Shown here: piece by piece, positions 26,572 to 36,700 of the stretch
How the letters are laid out: every line of letters starts with the position of its first letter
Numbering within the stretch: position 1 is the stretch's first letter
Made by a program: the position numbers and the translations under genes
Notes under the pieces: model-generated
What the model was told of the DNA's origin: nothing
What the model saw: the letters and a program-made list of their open reading frames with translations, nothing else
Databases searched by the model: none
From: Pontibacter burrus
Lineage (GTDB): Bacteria; Bacteroidota; Bacteroidia; Cytophagales; Hymenobacteraceae
Length of the DNA stretch: 64,000 bases
Assembly: GCF_010686685.1 (NCBI RefSeq)
Contig: NZ_JAAGWD010000003.1
Coordinates: forward strand, 186,001-250,000
Direction: 5' to 3'

Positions 26572-27411
26572 CTATAGTTGGTTGGCTGCTGCCTCTGGTG
26601 CCCCATTTATGCGGGCTTTTTTTGTGCCTGTTAAGTTGCGGTACGAGATGGCCAGTACCAAAAGTACCAACAGCGCTACCCCAGGCCAGGCCACCGTTAT
26701 TATCTGCTGACTTTCAGCTAACCCTGAATCCAGTTGCTTTAGAATAATGCCATAAAGTGCCCATATGCCTACCAGTCCCACAAACGGATTGCTCCGGACG
26801 AGCACCACATAGCCTACGATAAGCGTAGCAACAATTACCATAATTACGGCCCAGGTACCATCTGTAAGGCCAAACCCATCCCAGTTAAGCCCCACTAACA
26901 CAGCACTGATATTGGCCACAGTGGCAATAATGATCCAGCCAAAATATAAGCTAAGAGGAACATACGTCAGCCAGCGCGATGCAGGAGGCCGGGTAGCATC
27001 ATAAATTTGTAACCGAAGCTGCATAGCAAGTAACGTAGCCAGCTGAATCAGCATCAGTACAACCGAGAGTATCAGCCCCTCATAAACCCAGGCAAGGGTC
27101 CAGGCTGCAGTGGCCAGGTTATTAATGATAAAAAGGTAACCCAGTTGCAGCAGGTCTGTGTTAGCCTGGTGATGTGGCGTTGCTTTAAAGGCTTTTACCA
27201 GGTGGTAAATACAAAAGACAAGTAAGGCAATATAAATCAGTCCCCAGATCGAAAAAGTGACTCCCGCAGGTGTAAAGAGCGCCGGATACTTAGCAGAAAC
27301 ACTGCCAATGGTCTGGTTATTAAACAACTTTAGTTGCGTGAGCTGAGACAGTGTTAAATGCAACAGAAAGGAGATGGCATTCAGGATGGCAAGCGTTTTA
27401 ATATTTCTCAT
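26572..27411 (-). CDS. TspO/MBR-like tryptophan-rich sensory protein
   Basis: A 279-residue membrane protein with seven to eight hydrophobic segments. The segment PALFTPAGVTFSIWGLIYIALLVF matches the conserved part of TspO/MBR-like (peripheral benzodiazepine receptor) proteins in the expanded bacterial form. TspO proteins bind tetrapyrroles and take part in stress signalling, but the longer bacterial relatives are not characterised. The N-terminus has a single segment before the conserved region. Confidence 0.75.
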   Translation of the reverse strand: MRNIKTLAILNAISFLLHLTLSQLTQLKLFNNQTIGSVSAKYPALFTPAGVTFSIWGLIYIALLVFCIYHLVKAFKATPHHQANTDLLQLGYLFIINNLATAAWTLAWVYEGLILSVVLMLIQLATLLAMQLRLQIYDATRPPASRWLTYVPLSLYFGWIIIATVANISAVLVGLNWDGFGLTDGTWAVIMVIVATLIVGYVVLVRSNPFVGLVGIWALYGIILKQLDSGLAESQQIITVAWPGVALLVLLVLAISYRNLTGTKKARINGAPEAAANQL

Positions 27412-27526
27412 AGTTACAAAGTGCAGTGGTTTATAGTACGCAACTATAGTTTAACTGGTAATAACTAAGAACTTGATTTTATGTTGGAAAAACGCAGGGT
27501 TTTGTAACTATACACTATTGCATAAT

Positions 27527-27560
27527 AAAAAAGGCCTGTACCCGAAAGCACAAGCCTTTT
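27527..27560. terminator. Rho-independent terminator
   Basis: AAAAGGC (about 27529-27535) and GCCTTTT (27554-27560) pair, with inner TGT/ACA pairing, around a short loop. A-run and T-run lie on either side, so it can work in both directions; it best fits the end of the minus-strand lipoprotein gene at 27584. Confidence 0.75.
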
Positions 27561-27583
27561 ATTACATCTGTTATACCAATCCA

Positions 27584-28417
27584 TTAATTACCGCCAGTTG
27601 GGCGATCAGTTTGGGTACCAGTTCCAGTGCCGGTTTTATTCCGGTTGGTGTTATTGTTTTGGTTATTATTCTGATTATTATTTAGTTGATTATTATTGTT
27701 ATTGTTCAGGTTGCTGTTCGTGCCCCCTGGGTTCATTTTGTTCATGTCAGTATTGCGGTTCATGTCAGTATTGTTGAACTGCATGCTATTGTACTTATTG
27801 CGGTTTTGCTCATACTGGCGATACTGTTGTGGCGTAAGCACCGCTTTTAGTTCACTTTCAGTGGTCTTGTCTATAGTTGCTCTGTCGGTAGTTGTTTTAG
27901 GCTGTGTGCCTATACCTGTAACATCTGTATCCCGGGCACTTGTGCTGCTTTTGTTTGTGTTGGTTTTCGTATTATTCCGTGCTGTTTCGGTAGTATTACC
28001 AGTCGTTTCGTTTGTACGGCCCCCCATCCGTTGTGTCGCGCTTAAAGATGTGCCTTGTTCCAGTTCGCCTATCTGTCTATTTCGCTCATAGTATATTTTG
28101 GTTACTTTGGCAGCGGTTTTGTCATCTAGTTTCAGATCTCGCGCTATCTGGTCTGATATCATCTGGGCGTGTTGCTGATAGGATGCGTCTCTGGTAGCAT
28201 CATCCATGGTAGTGCCGGTAGTGCCTGTAGTTGTGCTTGCCGAACCAGCCATTTCTGCTGTTTCAGACTTCTTAAATTCACCAGACATGCCGGTGTCTGT
28301 TGTTTCTGTTGTGTTAGTGTCAGAAACTTCTGCTGTTGTACCTCTATTTTTATCTGATGAACAGGCTGATAACATAATTGCACTCACAAGCCCGATCGAA
28401 TACATTACCTTCTTCAT
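27584..28417 (-). CDS. Asn/Thr-rich lipoprotein with a Spy-like core
   Basis: A 277-residue lipoprotein (lipobox MLSACS, Cys at residue 19). A helical core carries ISDQIARDLKLDDKTAAKVTK ... YYERNRQIGEL and, far downstream, ELKAVLTPQQYRQYEQNRNKY, an arrangement like Spy/CpxP-type metal or stress proteins. It is interrupted and followed by low-complexity Thr/Asn/Gln stretches; the last 55 residues are almost all Asn, Gln, Thr, Gly. The homopolymeric Asn codons mean this tract may vary in length between strains. Confidence 0.7.
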   Translation of the reverse strand: MKKVMYSIGLVSAIMLSACSSDKNRGTTAEVSDTNTTETTDTGMSGEFKKSETAEMAGSASTTTGTTGTTMDDATRDASYQQHAQMISDQIARDLKLDDKTAAKVTKIYYERNRQIGELEQGTSLSATQRMGGRTNETTGNTTETARNNTKTNTNKSSTSARDTDVTGIGTQPKTTTDRATIDKTTESELKAVLTPQQYRQYEQNRNKYNSMQFNNTDMNRNTDMNKMNPGGTNSNLNNNNNNQLNNNQNNNQNNNTNRNKTGTGTGTQTDRPTGGN

Positions 28418-28864
28418 AGTTAAACCATTTAAGTTAAACGTATTATTTTGCTGACTAAAATAGTATTAAACTAATTCAGGTCATGCTGTATGTTTACGGC
28501 GGTGAACCAGAGTGGTTCACAAAAGAGTACATTATTTAGTGAAGGGGTTTAAACCTAATATGTTGATTTAAACAGATTTTAATATTTTAATACTGTAATT
28601 TCTGACCGGTGTATTCAGATTGTGATGCTATTCAGAGGCTTGTGATTAAACATGTGAAATATAAAAATATTTAGGTGTGGGTTGCCTGCGAGGCTTGTTG
28701 CCAATACCTGATTTTTAAGTAAATAAGCTGCTGACTATAGTTTATAAGATACAGGAACACTGTAATATTGGCCCATTTAAAACAAAGCCTTTAACCAGCA
28801 GGTTAATACATCTGTAATTAAAGTGAACTATTAATATAACTCCAGAAGTAAACCCAATAACAAC
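28418..28864. other. Gene-free AT-rich spacer between divergent genes
   Basis: No gene. It must hold the promoters of the lipoprotein gene (minus) and the aldo/keto reductase gene (plus). A weak motif copy (actatagttt) is at 28734. A direct promoter assignment is not supported. Confidence 0.55.
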
Positions 28865-29815
28865 ATGGATAAAAGAAGATTAGGAAATACAGAACTATAC
28901 ACGGCACCCATCGTTTTTGGCGGCAACGTTTTAGGCTGGACCCTGAACGAAAAGGAGTCTTTTGCAATACTGGATGAGTTTGTAGAACTGGGCTTTAATA
29001 CCATTGATACGGCAAATGCCTATTCGACCTGGGTTCCCGGAAACAGCGGCGGTGAGTCCGAAACGATCATCGGGAAGTGGATGAAGGCGCGCGGACATAA
29101 AGACAATATTACCGTGATCACGAAAGTGGGCTCTGATATGGGGCAGGGGCACAAAGATATTTCGGCAAAGCATATTCTGGAAGCAGCTGAAGATTCGCTG
29201 AGAAGGCTGCAGACAGAGCAGATAGACCTGTACCTAACCCATTGGGATGATGACGTGACACCTATTGAAGAAACCCTGGGCGCTTATCAAAAGCTGATTG
29301 ATGCGGGTAAGGTGCGCTACATTGGGGCTTCCAACTTATCGCCCGAGCGTTTGCAGGCGTCGCTGGATGCCAGCCGCCAGAAGGGCCTGCCGCGCTACGA
29401 AGTGTTTCAGCCGGAATACAACCTGTATGCCCGCAAAGGATTTGAGCAGGGAGTAGGACCGATCTGTAAAACTGAAGGGCTTGGCGTGATTACATACTAC
29501 TCTTTGGCAAGCGGCTTTTTAAGCGGCAAGTACAGAAGCAAAGCAGACCTGAGCAAAAGTGTACGTGGTGGCGGGGTAGAGAAATACCTTGACGAAAGAG
29601 GCCTGCGTATTCTGGATGCATTGGATAAGCAGGCTGATAAATACCAGATTTCGCAGGCTGGTGTAGCGCTTGCCTGGCTCGTGAATAATCCGGCCGTAAC
29701 AGCACCTATTGCCAGCGCTACCAAAAGCAGCCACCTGAAAGCCTTCTCTGAAGCAGTGCAGGTAAAACTTAGCCAGGACGATATGGAACTGCTGACAACA
29801 GCTTCGGCTTACTAA
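28865..29815 (+). CDS. Aldo/keto reductase
   Basis: A 316-residue AKR-superfamily oxidoreductase, using NADPH to reduce aldehydes or ketones in the cytosol. It has the usual barrel start (RRLGNTELYTAPIVFGGNVLGW), a catalytic region with the D-Y-K-H set of the family (FNTIDTANAYSTW for Asp and Tyr, TVITKVGSD for Lys, DLYLTHWDDD for His) and the final cofactor-binding part (VTAPIASATKSSHLKAF). The barrel is of normal length. The substrate is not predicted; the neighbours give no hint. Confidence 0.92.
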   Translation: MDKRRLGNTELYTAPIVFGGNVLGWTLNEKESFAILDEFVELGFNTIDTANAYSTWVPGNSGGESETIIGKWMKARGHKDNITVITKVGSDMGQGHKDISAKHILEAAEDSLRRLQTEQIDLYLTHWDDDVTPIEETLGAYQKLIDAGKVRYIGASNLSPERLQASLDASRQKGLPRYEVFQPEYNLYARKGFEQGVGPICKTEGLGVITYYSLASGFLSGKYRSKADLSKSVRGGGVEKYLDERGLRILDALDKQADKYQISQAGVALAWLVNNPAVTAPIASATKSSHLKAFSEAVQVKLSQDDMELLTTASAY

Positions 29816-30124
29816 AGCAACTATAGCTTCACTTTTCCCGGGTGCAGGATGTAGATTTCGTAAGTAACATTTGTACTGTTATTCTCTTTGGTCTAACTAT
29901 AGTTTGATTGAGGATGACCAGGTTTTAAGTTGTGACCTGCGAAGTCTACGTCCTGCACTTAGGCAGGGGAAGAGGCCCTGCAATAAGGAAGTCCTGTGAC
30001 TAAGTCCGGAGACGAAAGATCCGTTTTTAAATCTATCTGCTACTTTTATAGTATAAAGTTTTAGGCCAGCACAAATGCTGTTTTGTGCTTTAGCCTGAGT
30101 CACTATAGAACTAAACTGCCTGCC
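29816..30124. other. Gene-free spacer with an imperfect inverted repeat
   Basis: A 19-base segment, GTGCAGGATGTAGATTTCG (29842-29860), and its near reverse complement, CGAAGTCTACGTCCTGCAC (29940-29958, 17 of 19 matching), flank about 79 bases that include a full AACTATAGTT copy at 29895. This could be a small inverted-repeat element or a stem of a structured RNA. No gene is called. Confidence 0.55.
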
Positions 30125-30922
30125 ATGCCGTCCATCATCCTACACCCTAAACTGGCGCCCTTCGAGGCAAACCTTACAGGCAAGATACCGCATGCCATGG
30201 AGGCAGACTTTAAACGCGCATTCCAAACCTTGCTGAGCCACATGACTACGAACTATAGTTTAGAGCATGTGAAGAACAAGTTGCACAGCTTTCTCGAGTG
30301 TGTTTATTATGATAAGTATTCTATAGATGGTCGAGATGGTAATTGCCTGACAATTCAGGCCGGAAAGGATGCTGAAAGCAATACTGCAGTGCTGTTGAAA
30401 GTTGCAGAACCAACAAACTATAGTTTAACTCCTGAACCAAACATCCAAAACTGTAAGGCGCTACACGAGCTTGTTTTGGCGTTTTTAGCGGAGCGGTCTG
30501 TCAGTGAAATTCACCTGAAGAAACTGATCATTACCACTGGTCACGAGTGGTGTGTGTTTGATGCTCTTGACTTTGAACGTTTAATTTTAAGCAACAAACA
30601 ACTATTACTGGATTTTAAAAACCGGAAAACAGGTAGCTTGTCAAAGGAGAGTGACAGCTACTTCATTAACACATCCATAGCGCCTTACCTTAAGAGCCTA
30701 CCTTCAGATGCCCTTCCTTTTATCTACATCAACCTGAAAGATTATTATCAGGCTATTCAGCAAGACAAAACAGCAGCTGATGATATTCTACTGATGGTAT
30801 TCCACGTACTTTCGCCTGAATTTAATTTTTATAGTTTTACTGAGGAGGACAATTCCGGGGAATACAACAGCCCGGTTTGTTACGAGCACCTTAACGGCAT
30901 GCGCGAAGGGTTTGAACTATAG
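30125..30922 (+). CDS. Orphan N-terminal module of a type IIG restriction enzyme (DUF7149-like), degenerate
   Basis: A 265-residue protein whose parts match, in order, the N-terminal module of Eco57I-type restriction-modification enzymes from memory: a helical lead (10-57); LTIQAGKDAESNTAVLLKVA (76-94), where the nuclease has the D...E-x-K site; KKLIITTGHEWCVFDALDFE (132-151), corresponding to the LIITNIYEWFIFDA region; PFIYINLKDYYQAI (198-211); and HVLSPEFNFYSFTE with a final YEHLNGMREG. The methyltransferase half is absent. The E-A-K motif reads K-V-A, so nuclease activity should be lost. The stop TAG is supplied by a full AACTATAGTT copy. A domesticated remnant is likely; the ATG at 30125 is chosen over 30083. 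Confidence 0.7.
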   Translation: MPSIILHPKLAPFEANLTGKIPHAMEADFKRAFQTLLSHMTTNYSLEHVKNKLHSFLECVYYDKYSIDGRDGNCLTIQAGKDAESNTAVLLKVAEPTNYSLTPEPNIQNCKALHELVLAFLAERSVSEIHLKKLIITTGHEWCVFDALDFERLILSNKQLLLDFKNRKTGSLSKESDSYFINTSIAPYLKSLPSDALPFIYINLKDYYQAIQQDKTAADDILLMVFHVLSPEFNFYSFTEEDNSGEYNSPVCYEHLNGMREGFEL

Positions 30923-31013
30923 TTTCTAAATATTCTATAGTTAAAGCAAACTATAGGTGTCATAAACATACCACCTAACCGGGCATTTGTATTAAGTTAA
31001 AAAATCGTAGCGC

Positions 31014-31892
31014 TTACTTCCTGATTGCTTCCTCAGAGTACACCAGCCACAGCGGTATATTAATATCTGAATTATACACTTCGGTTGAAACACTTCCCAG
31101 GCCTAATGCGGGAAACGCATTGTTGCCTCTCAGGCCAAGTATAAGCAGGTCGTGGTGGCCTTTTTCCAACTGCATGCCAATGCGCTCTGCTATAGTTTTG
31201 TTAGCCGCACGGACCAGGGTATAAGGTACATCGGCTATTTCCGGATGCCGCTTTCGCAGGTCGGTAAATTTCCCGTTTACTACTTCCACCGCTTTATTTA
31301 CAGCCTCTTCTTCTGAAATGAGTGGGAAAAATTGCGAGGGCAACCGGTATACATGCATAATTTCCAGCTGCAATCCCAACAAGTCCGATAACGCTTTGCC
31401 AAGCCGGAGTGCATATACCGAAGTATCTGAAAAGTCGATAGGCACAAGTACTTTCCGGACGTTGAAGCTGACCGTTTCAGGACATACAAGCACGCTGCAG
31501 GGTAGTATGCGAAGAAGTTTGGTTCCTTGTGCGCCGGAGCGTTTACGACCAACTGTTTTACCTAATAACGCCAGCTTGATACGATATCGCCTTACCAGGT
31601 CGGCCAGTATTACTTCGGTGTTAGGCTCCTGGCTTACCAGTATTTCGTAATCAGCTGCGTTGCAGAACTGCTCAGACACAATGTCTGCGATGTTGGCTTC
31701 TACCTCTTCGCTGAGGTCCAGGTCTCCTAGCATTTCCCTGAAGTCATCTGCCAGCTCATAGAGTTTGATATTATGCACAAAGTACACCTTCCGGACCTGA
31801 AGTCGCTCGCAGACGGACCGGGAAAAGGCAATGAGTTTCTCATCGAGGTCGCTCAGGTCGAGGCAAACCATCATGGCATCTATTGTAATCAT
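31014..31892 (-). CDS. Universal stress protein, two UspA domains
   Basis: A 292-residue protein with tandem UspA folds, one in 1-140 and one from about 145 (VRKVLVPIDFSDTSVYALRLG). The second domain ends with the ATP-binding pattern GLRGNNAFPALGLGSVSTEV, while the first lacks a clear G-x2-G-x9-G motif, so only the second is expected to bind nucleotide. It overlaps the preceding transporter gene by four bases (ATGA), so the two are co-translated and the protein may regulate that transporter. Confidence 0.88.
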   Translation of the reverse strand: MITIDAMMVCLDLSDLDEKLIAFSRSVCERLQVRKVYFVHNIKLYELADDFREMLGDLDLSEEVEANIADIVSEQFCNAADYEILVSQEPNTEVILADLVRRYRIKLALLGKTVGRKRSGAQGTKLLRILPCSVLVCPETVSFNVRKVLVPIDFSDTSVYALRLGKALSDLLGLQLEIMHVYRLPSQFFPLISEEEAVNKAVEVVNGKFTDLRKRHPEIADVPYTLVRAANKTIAERIGMQLEKGHHDLLILGLRGNNAFPALGLGSVSTEVYNSDINIPLWLVYSEEAIRK

Positions 31893-33553
31893 AGCGTGTC
31901 AGTGTTAGGTAATTCAGGATTATCTTGACTGGCTCCGGTTGTTTTGGCACCTTGTTTCTGGGCGCGACGGGCCAGCATTTCGGCTACCAATTGCTGGTAA
32001 GCCTTGCGCTGCTGTGCTTTGCCAAGTTTAGCTTCTTCTTCAGCCTCTTCGTGCAGGCCCAGGAATAAACTATAGCACATCAGCAGGAGGATAATGGCAA
32101 AAGGTAAACCGGTAATGATAACTGCCGCTTGTAGTGCCTGCAAACCTCCGCCCAGCAACAGCACAGCTGCAATGGCCCCGCCACCAAGTGCCCAGAACAA
32201 ACGGATCGCAACAGATGGATCACGTTTGCCTCCGGAAGTTAGGCTAACCACCACCAACGAGCCGGAGTCAGCGGAGGTAACGAAGAAGCAGGCCACCAGA
32301 ATAATTCCAATTACATTAAGAACGATCGAAAATGGCATCTGCTCAAAGAACACAAACAAAGCTGTAGACATATCCGATGCCACGGCGTTCGCAATAGTAG
32401 GGTCGCCAGCCAGTGTTGCGCGCAGGGCAGTACTGCCGAAAGCCGTCATCCACAGGAAGCACAACAGGGAAGGAGCGATGAGTACACCCAGTATAAATTC
32501 TTTTATCGTTCTTCCTTTGGATACTCTCGCAATAAAGATACCTACAAATGGAGCCCATGAGATCCACCAGGCCCAGTAAAAAACGGTCCAGGAGCCTTGC
32601 CAGTTCCGGGTACTATAAGCTTCGTTCCAGAAAGAAAGTTGCAGGAAATTGCCGATGTAAGAGCCGGTGTTCTGCACATAGGAGCCAAGGATAAATACGG
32701 TCGGGCCCAGCACCATCACAGCGAGAAGTATAAACAGGGCAATGCGGATGTTCCATTCACTCAAAATACGCACGCCCCTTTCTACGCCGCTTATAACAGA
32801 AATAGTCGCAATGCCCGTAATCACAATGATAAGTATGATCTGGGTAGTGATATTATTTACAATGGCAGGAAACACATGGTTCAGACCTGCTGCTACCTGT
32901 TGTACTCCCAGGCCCAGCGAGGTTGCTAGCCCAAAAAGCGTTGCGATTACGGCCAGGATGTCGATCACATGCCCGGCAATACCATGAATGCGCTCTCCCA
33001 GGAAAGGATAAAAGGCTGATCGTACCGTTAGAGGCAGCTGCTGGTTGTAGGTAAAGTATGCCAGCGCCAGGGCCATCAAGCCATAAATTGCCCATGCATG
33101 CAGACCCCAATGCAGAAAAGTGAAGTTCATGGCTTGGCGGGCTGCAGCTGGCGTGCCGGGCTCTCCGAGTGGAGGTGTCTGGAAGTGATTTATGGGCTCA
33201 GCGATACTCCAGAACAGCAAGCCAATGCCCATACCTGTACTGAACAACATGGCAAACCAGGCCGGAGTGCTGAACTCAGGCTTAGCGTCCCGGCCTCCCA
33301 ATCTTATCTTACCATACTTACTGAAGGCCATATAAAGGCAATAAGCCACGAAGATGTTTACACTGAGTATGAACAGCCAACCCATGTTAGCAGTAATAGC
33401 GGCCTGGGAACTGCTAAAAAACTCTTCCGCACCCTTCCTGAAAATAAGCACCAGGGAAATACTTACTACCACAATCACGATGGAAGACCAGAACACGGGG
33501 CCATTTACATCTAATCCGAGCGATTTTTTTGTAGTACTACCTGTTTTGCTCAT
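31889..33553 (-). CDS. BCCT-family osmolyte transporter
   Basis: A 554-residue inner-membrane transporter of the betaine/carnitine/choline family with 12 expected membrane segments. The signature WAWWISWAPFVGIFIARVSKG is near residues 326-346, with GMGIGLLFWSIAEP earlier. The C-terminal tail (about 505-554) is charged (EEAEEEAKLGKAQQRK, EMLARRAQKQG), like osmo-sensing BCCT tails. These carriers import glycine betaine or related solutes with Na+ or H+. A universal stress protein gene follows in the same operon. Confidence 0.9.
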   Translation of the reverse strand: MSKTGSTTKKSLGLDVNGPVFWSSIVIVVVSISLVLIFRKGAEEFFSSSQAAITANMGWLFILSVNIFVAYCLYMAFSKYGKIRLGGRDAKPEFSTPAWFAMLFSTGMGIGLLFWSIAEPINHFQTPPLGEPGTPAAARQAMNFTFLHWGLHAWAIYGLMALALAYFTYNQQLPLTVRSAFYPFLGERIHGIAGHVIDILAVIATLFGLATSLGLGVQQVAAGLNHVFPAIVNNITTQIILIIVITGIATISVISGVERGVRILSEWNIRIALFILLAVMVLGPTVFILGSYVQNTGSYIGNFLQLSFWNEAYSTRNWQGSWTVFYWAWWISWAPFVGIFIARVSKGRTIKEFILGVLIAPSLLCFLWMTAFGSTALRATLAGDPTIANAVASDMSTALFVFFEQMPFSIVLNVIGIILVACFFVTSADSGSLVVVSLTSGGKRDPSVAIRLFWALGGGAIAAVLLLGGGLQALQAAVIITGLPFAIILLLMCYSLFLGLHEEAEEEAKLGKAQQRKAYQQLVAEMLARRAQKQGAKTTGASQDNPELPNTDTL

Positions 33554-33786
33554 ACATGCTTTATTTGAAGGTTAGAAGAGTACCTCATGGCTTAGCTGCT
33601 AATCATATCTTGTTATAACTACTCTTTTAAGCAAGGGCATGTTTTCAATAAGCATAAATGAATAAATTCAGTTTTACACTAGCAGCCCTCTAATGTTCGA
33701 AAACAAGCTTAGCGATCTGTTTACCTCAACTATAGTTTAATATTCAATCTTTTGTATATTTAGCTATCCCAACTAATCCTTTTATA

Positions 33787-36700
33787 ATGAGATTGAAAAA
33801 ACTCTTTCACCTGACAGCCTTTGGTGCGCTGCTGCTAGTGCCCGAGATGGGTATGGCCCAGGGTACACGCCTGCTGCGGCAACCCACCTTAAGCGAAAAA
33901 CATGTTGCATTTGTTTATGCCAACGACCTCTGGATAGCAGACCGCAAAGCCGGAGCTACCGACCTGGGGCAGGCGCGTCGCCTGACTTCTAATGAAGGGG
34001 CCGAAACCAACCCGCACTTCTCTCCGGATGGCAAATGGATCGCGTTTACGGCACAGTATGACGGGAATACCGACGTTTACCTCATACCAACGGAAGGCGG
34101 GCAACCGCAGCGGCTTACCTGGCACCCTTACAGCGATGAGGTAACAGGCTGGGCTCCTGATGGACAGTCTGTGATCTTTGTCTCTTCCAGAGAAGGTTTC
34201 CCTACGGCTAACTCTAAGTTTTATAAGGTATCTGTAAAAGGCGGTATGCCGGAGGCGCTCAAAATACCACAGGCAAGTAAAGGCAGTCTCTCGCCAGACG
34301 GAAACTACATGGCCTATCAGCCGATCAACTTCTGGGATGCAGAGTGGCGAAACTACCGCGGCGGACAGGCACAGCCCATCTGGATTGTGGACATGAAAGA
34401 TTACTCTTTGAAACTTACACCACAGGCAAACCAGGAGCGGCACACAGATCCGGTATGGCTCGACGGTATAGTTTACTTTATCTCTGAGCGTGATTTTACC
34501 AGCAACATCTGGTCTTATAACCCGAAGAACAACGAAGTAAAACAGCATACTTTTCATAAGCAGTTTGATGTAAAAAGTGTTGATGCTGCAGCCGGTATGC
34601 TGGTATATGAGCAGGGCGGATACCTGCACCTGCTTAACCCCAAAACAAACGACACAAAACAGCTGACTATAGAAGTGAAAGGTGATTTCCATTGGGCGCG
34701 TGAACGCTGGATGGACGTTCCTGCAAATCGTCTTTCCAATGCATCGCTGAGCCCGACCGGGAAAAGAGCTGTGTTTGAGCACCGTGGCGAAATATTTACT
34801 GTACCGAAAGAAGCCGGAGACTGGCGAAACATTACCCGCTCTACCGGTGCCGCAGACCGCTACCCGGCCTGGTCACCTGACGGTAAAAAGATTGCCTGGT
34901 TCTCTGATGCCAGCGGCGAATACAAGCTCATGATCGGTGATCAGGATGGCCTGACTAAACCCCGCGCGATAGATATCCCGAATCCGACTTTCTTTTTCAG
35001 ACCGGAGTGGTCGCCGAACAGCCGCTACATTGCCTTTACCGATACAGACTATAATCTGTGGTATGTGGAGGTAAGCAGTGGCAAGATCAGGAAAGCTGAT
35101 ACGGAAGGCTACGCGCATCCTAACCGCACCATGACGCCGGTTTGGTCGCCGGACAGTAAGTGGATTGCCTATACCCGTTTGCTGGAAAATCAGTTTAAAG
35201 CTGTGAAGGTGCACAACGTGGAAACAAACCAGACCCTGCAACTCACCGATAGAATGGCAGATGCTATTTCACCGGTTTGGGATGAGAGCGGCAAATACCT
35301 GTACTTCCTTGCCAGCACAAACTTTGGCCTGAACACAGGATGGCTGGACATGAGCAGCTACGACAGACCGGTTACAAGAAGTCTGTACATGATGGTACTG
35401 GCAAAAGATACGCCTTCTCCTTTATTGCCGCGCAGCGACGAAGAAAGTGCCACGGAGCAGAAAGAGGAGCAGGTAGGCAAAGCACAGCAGAAAAAGCCGG
35501 CAACCAAAAAGAATGACAACAAGAAGCAGGCCGATGAAAAGGTAGAGAAACCTGCCGTACAGGTGCGCATCGATATGGATGGCCTGGACCAGCGCATTAT
35601 CCCGATTGATGTGCCTGCCCGTAACTATACGGCCCTGCTTACCGGCCCCGAAGGGCACGTGTTTTACCTGGAAAGCATACCAAATGCATCCGGAGAAACG
35701 CTGCATAAATACAGCCTGAAAGACCAGAAACCGACCGAATTTATAACGCAGGTAAACGAAGCCACTGTTTCTTTCGACCGCAAAAACATGCTTTACCGTA
35801 GCGGCAGTAACTGGCATATAGTTGGCACTACCGGTGCTGCGCCAAAAGCGGGAGATGGCAGGCTGAAATTAACGGACCTGAAGGTGAAAGTTGAGCCGAT
35901 GGCTGAATGGAAACAGATCTTTAAGGAAGGCTGGCGCTATCAGCGTGATTTCCTGTATGTGAACAACGTGCACGGTGCACCATGGGATAAAATTTACCAG
36001 TGGTACAGCCCGTGGGTAGATCATGTGCGTCACCGTTCAGAACTGCATTACATCATCGATATCCTGGGTGGCGAAGTATCTGTAGGGCATTCCTACACTT
36101 CTGGTGGTGATTTCCCGGATATTACTACAGTGCCAATTGGCCTTTTAGGTGCTGACTATGAAGAGCATAATGGCTATTACCGTATCAGCCGCATTTACGA
36201 TGGCGAAGCCTGGAACCCGGATTTACGTGCACCGCTGCGAGCGCCAGGGCTTAATGTAAAGCAGGGAGACTATATCCTGGCAGTGAACGGAGTAGACGTA
36301 AAGGCTCCGGAAAACATCTACAAGTACTTTGAGGCCACGGCAGGTAAGCAAACTGTGTTGCGCATCAACAGCAAGCCAACTATGGAAGGCTCTCGCCTGG
36401 TTACAGTGGTGCCAACAAATAATGAAAGCGGCCTGCGCAGAATAGCCTGGGTAGAAGGCAACCGCCGCAAGGTAGATCAGCTCTCGGGTGGCAAATTGGC
36501 TTATGTATATGTGCCGAACACCAGCCAGCAGGGCTATACCTCTTTTAACCGCTACTACTTTGGGCAGCAGGATAAAAAAGGTGCCGTAATTGATGAGCGC
36601 AACAACGGAGGCGGATCTGCAGCAGATTATATGGTAGACATCATGAACCGCGATCTGCACGGTTACTTCAACAGCAAAGTAGGCGACCACCGTCCATTCA

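Noticed and set aside
32094-32579. 161-codon plus-strand open frame
   Set aside because: It lies antisense to the well-supported BCCT transporter gene.
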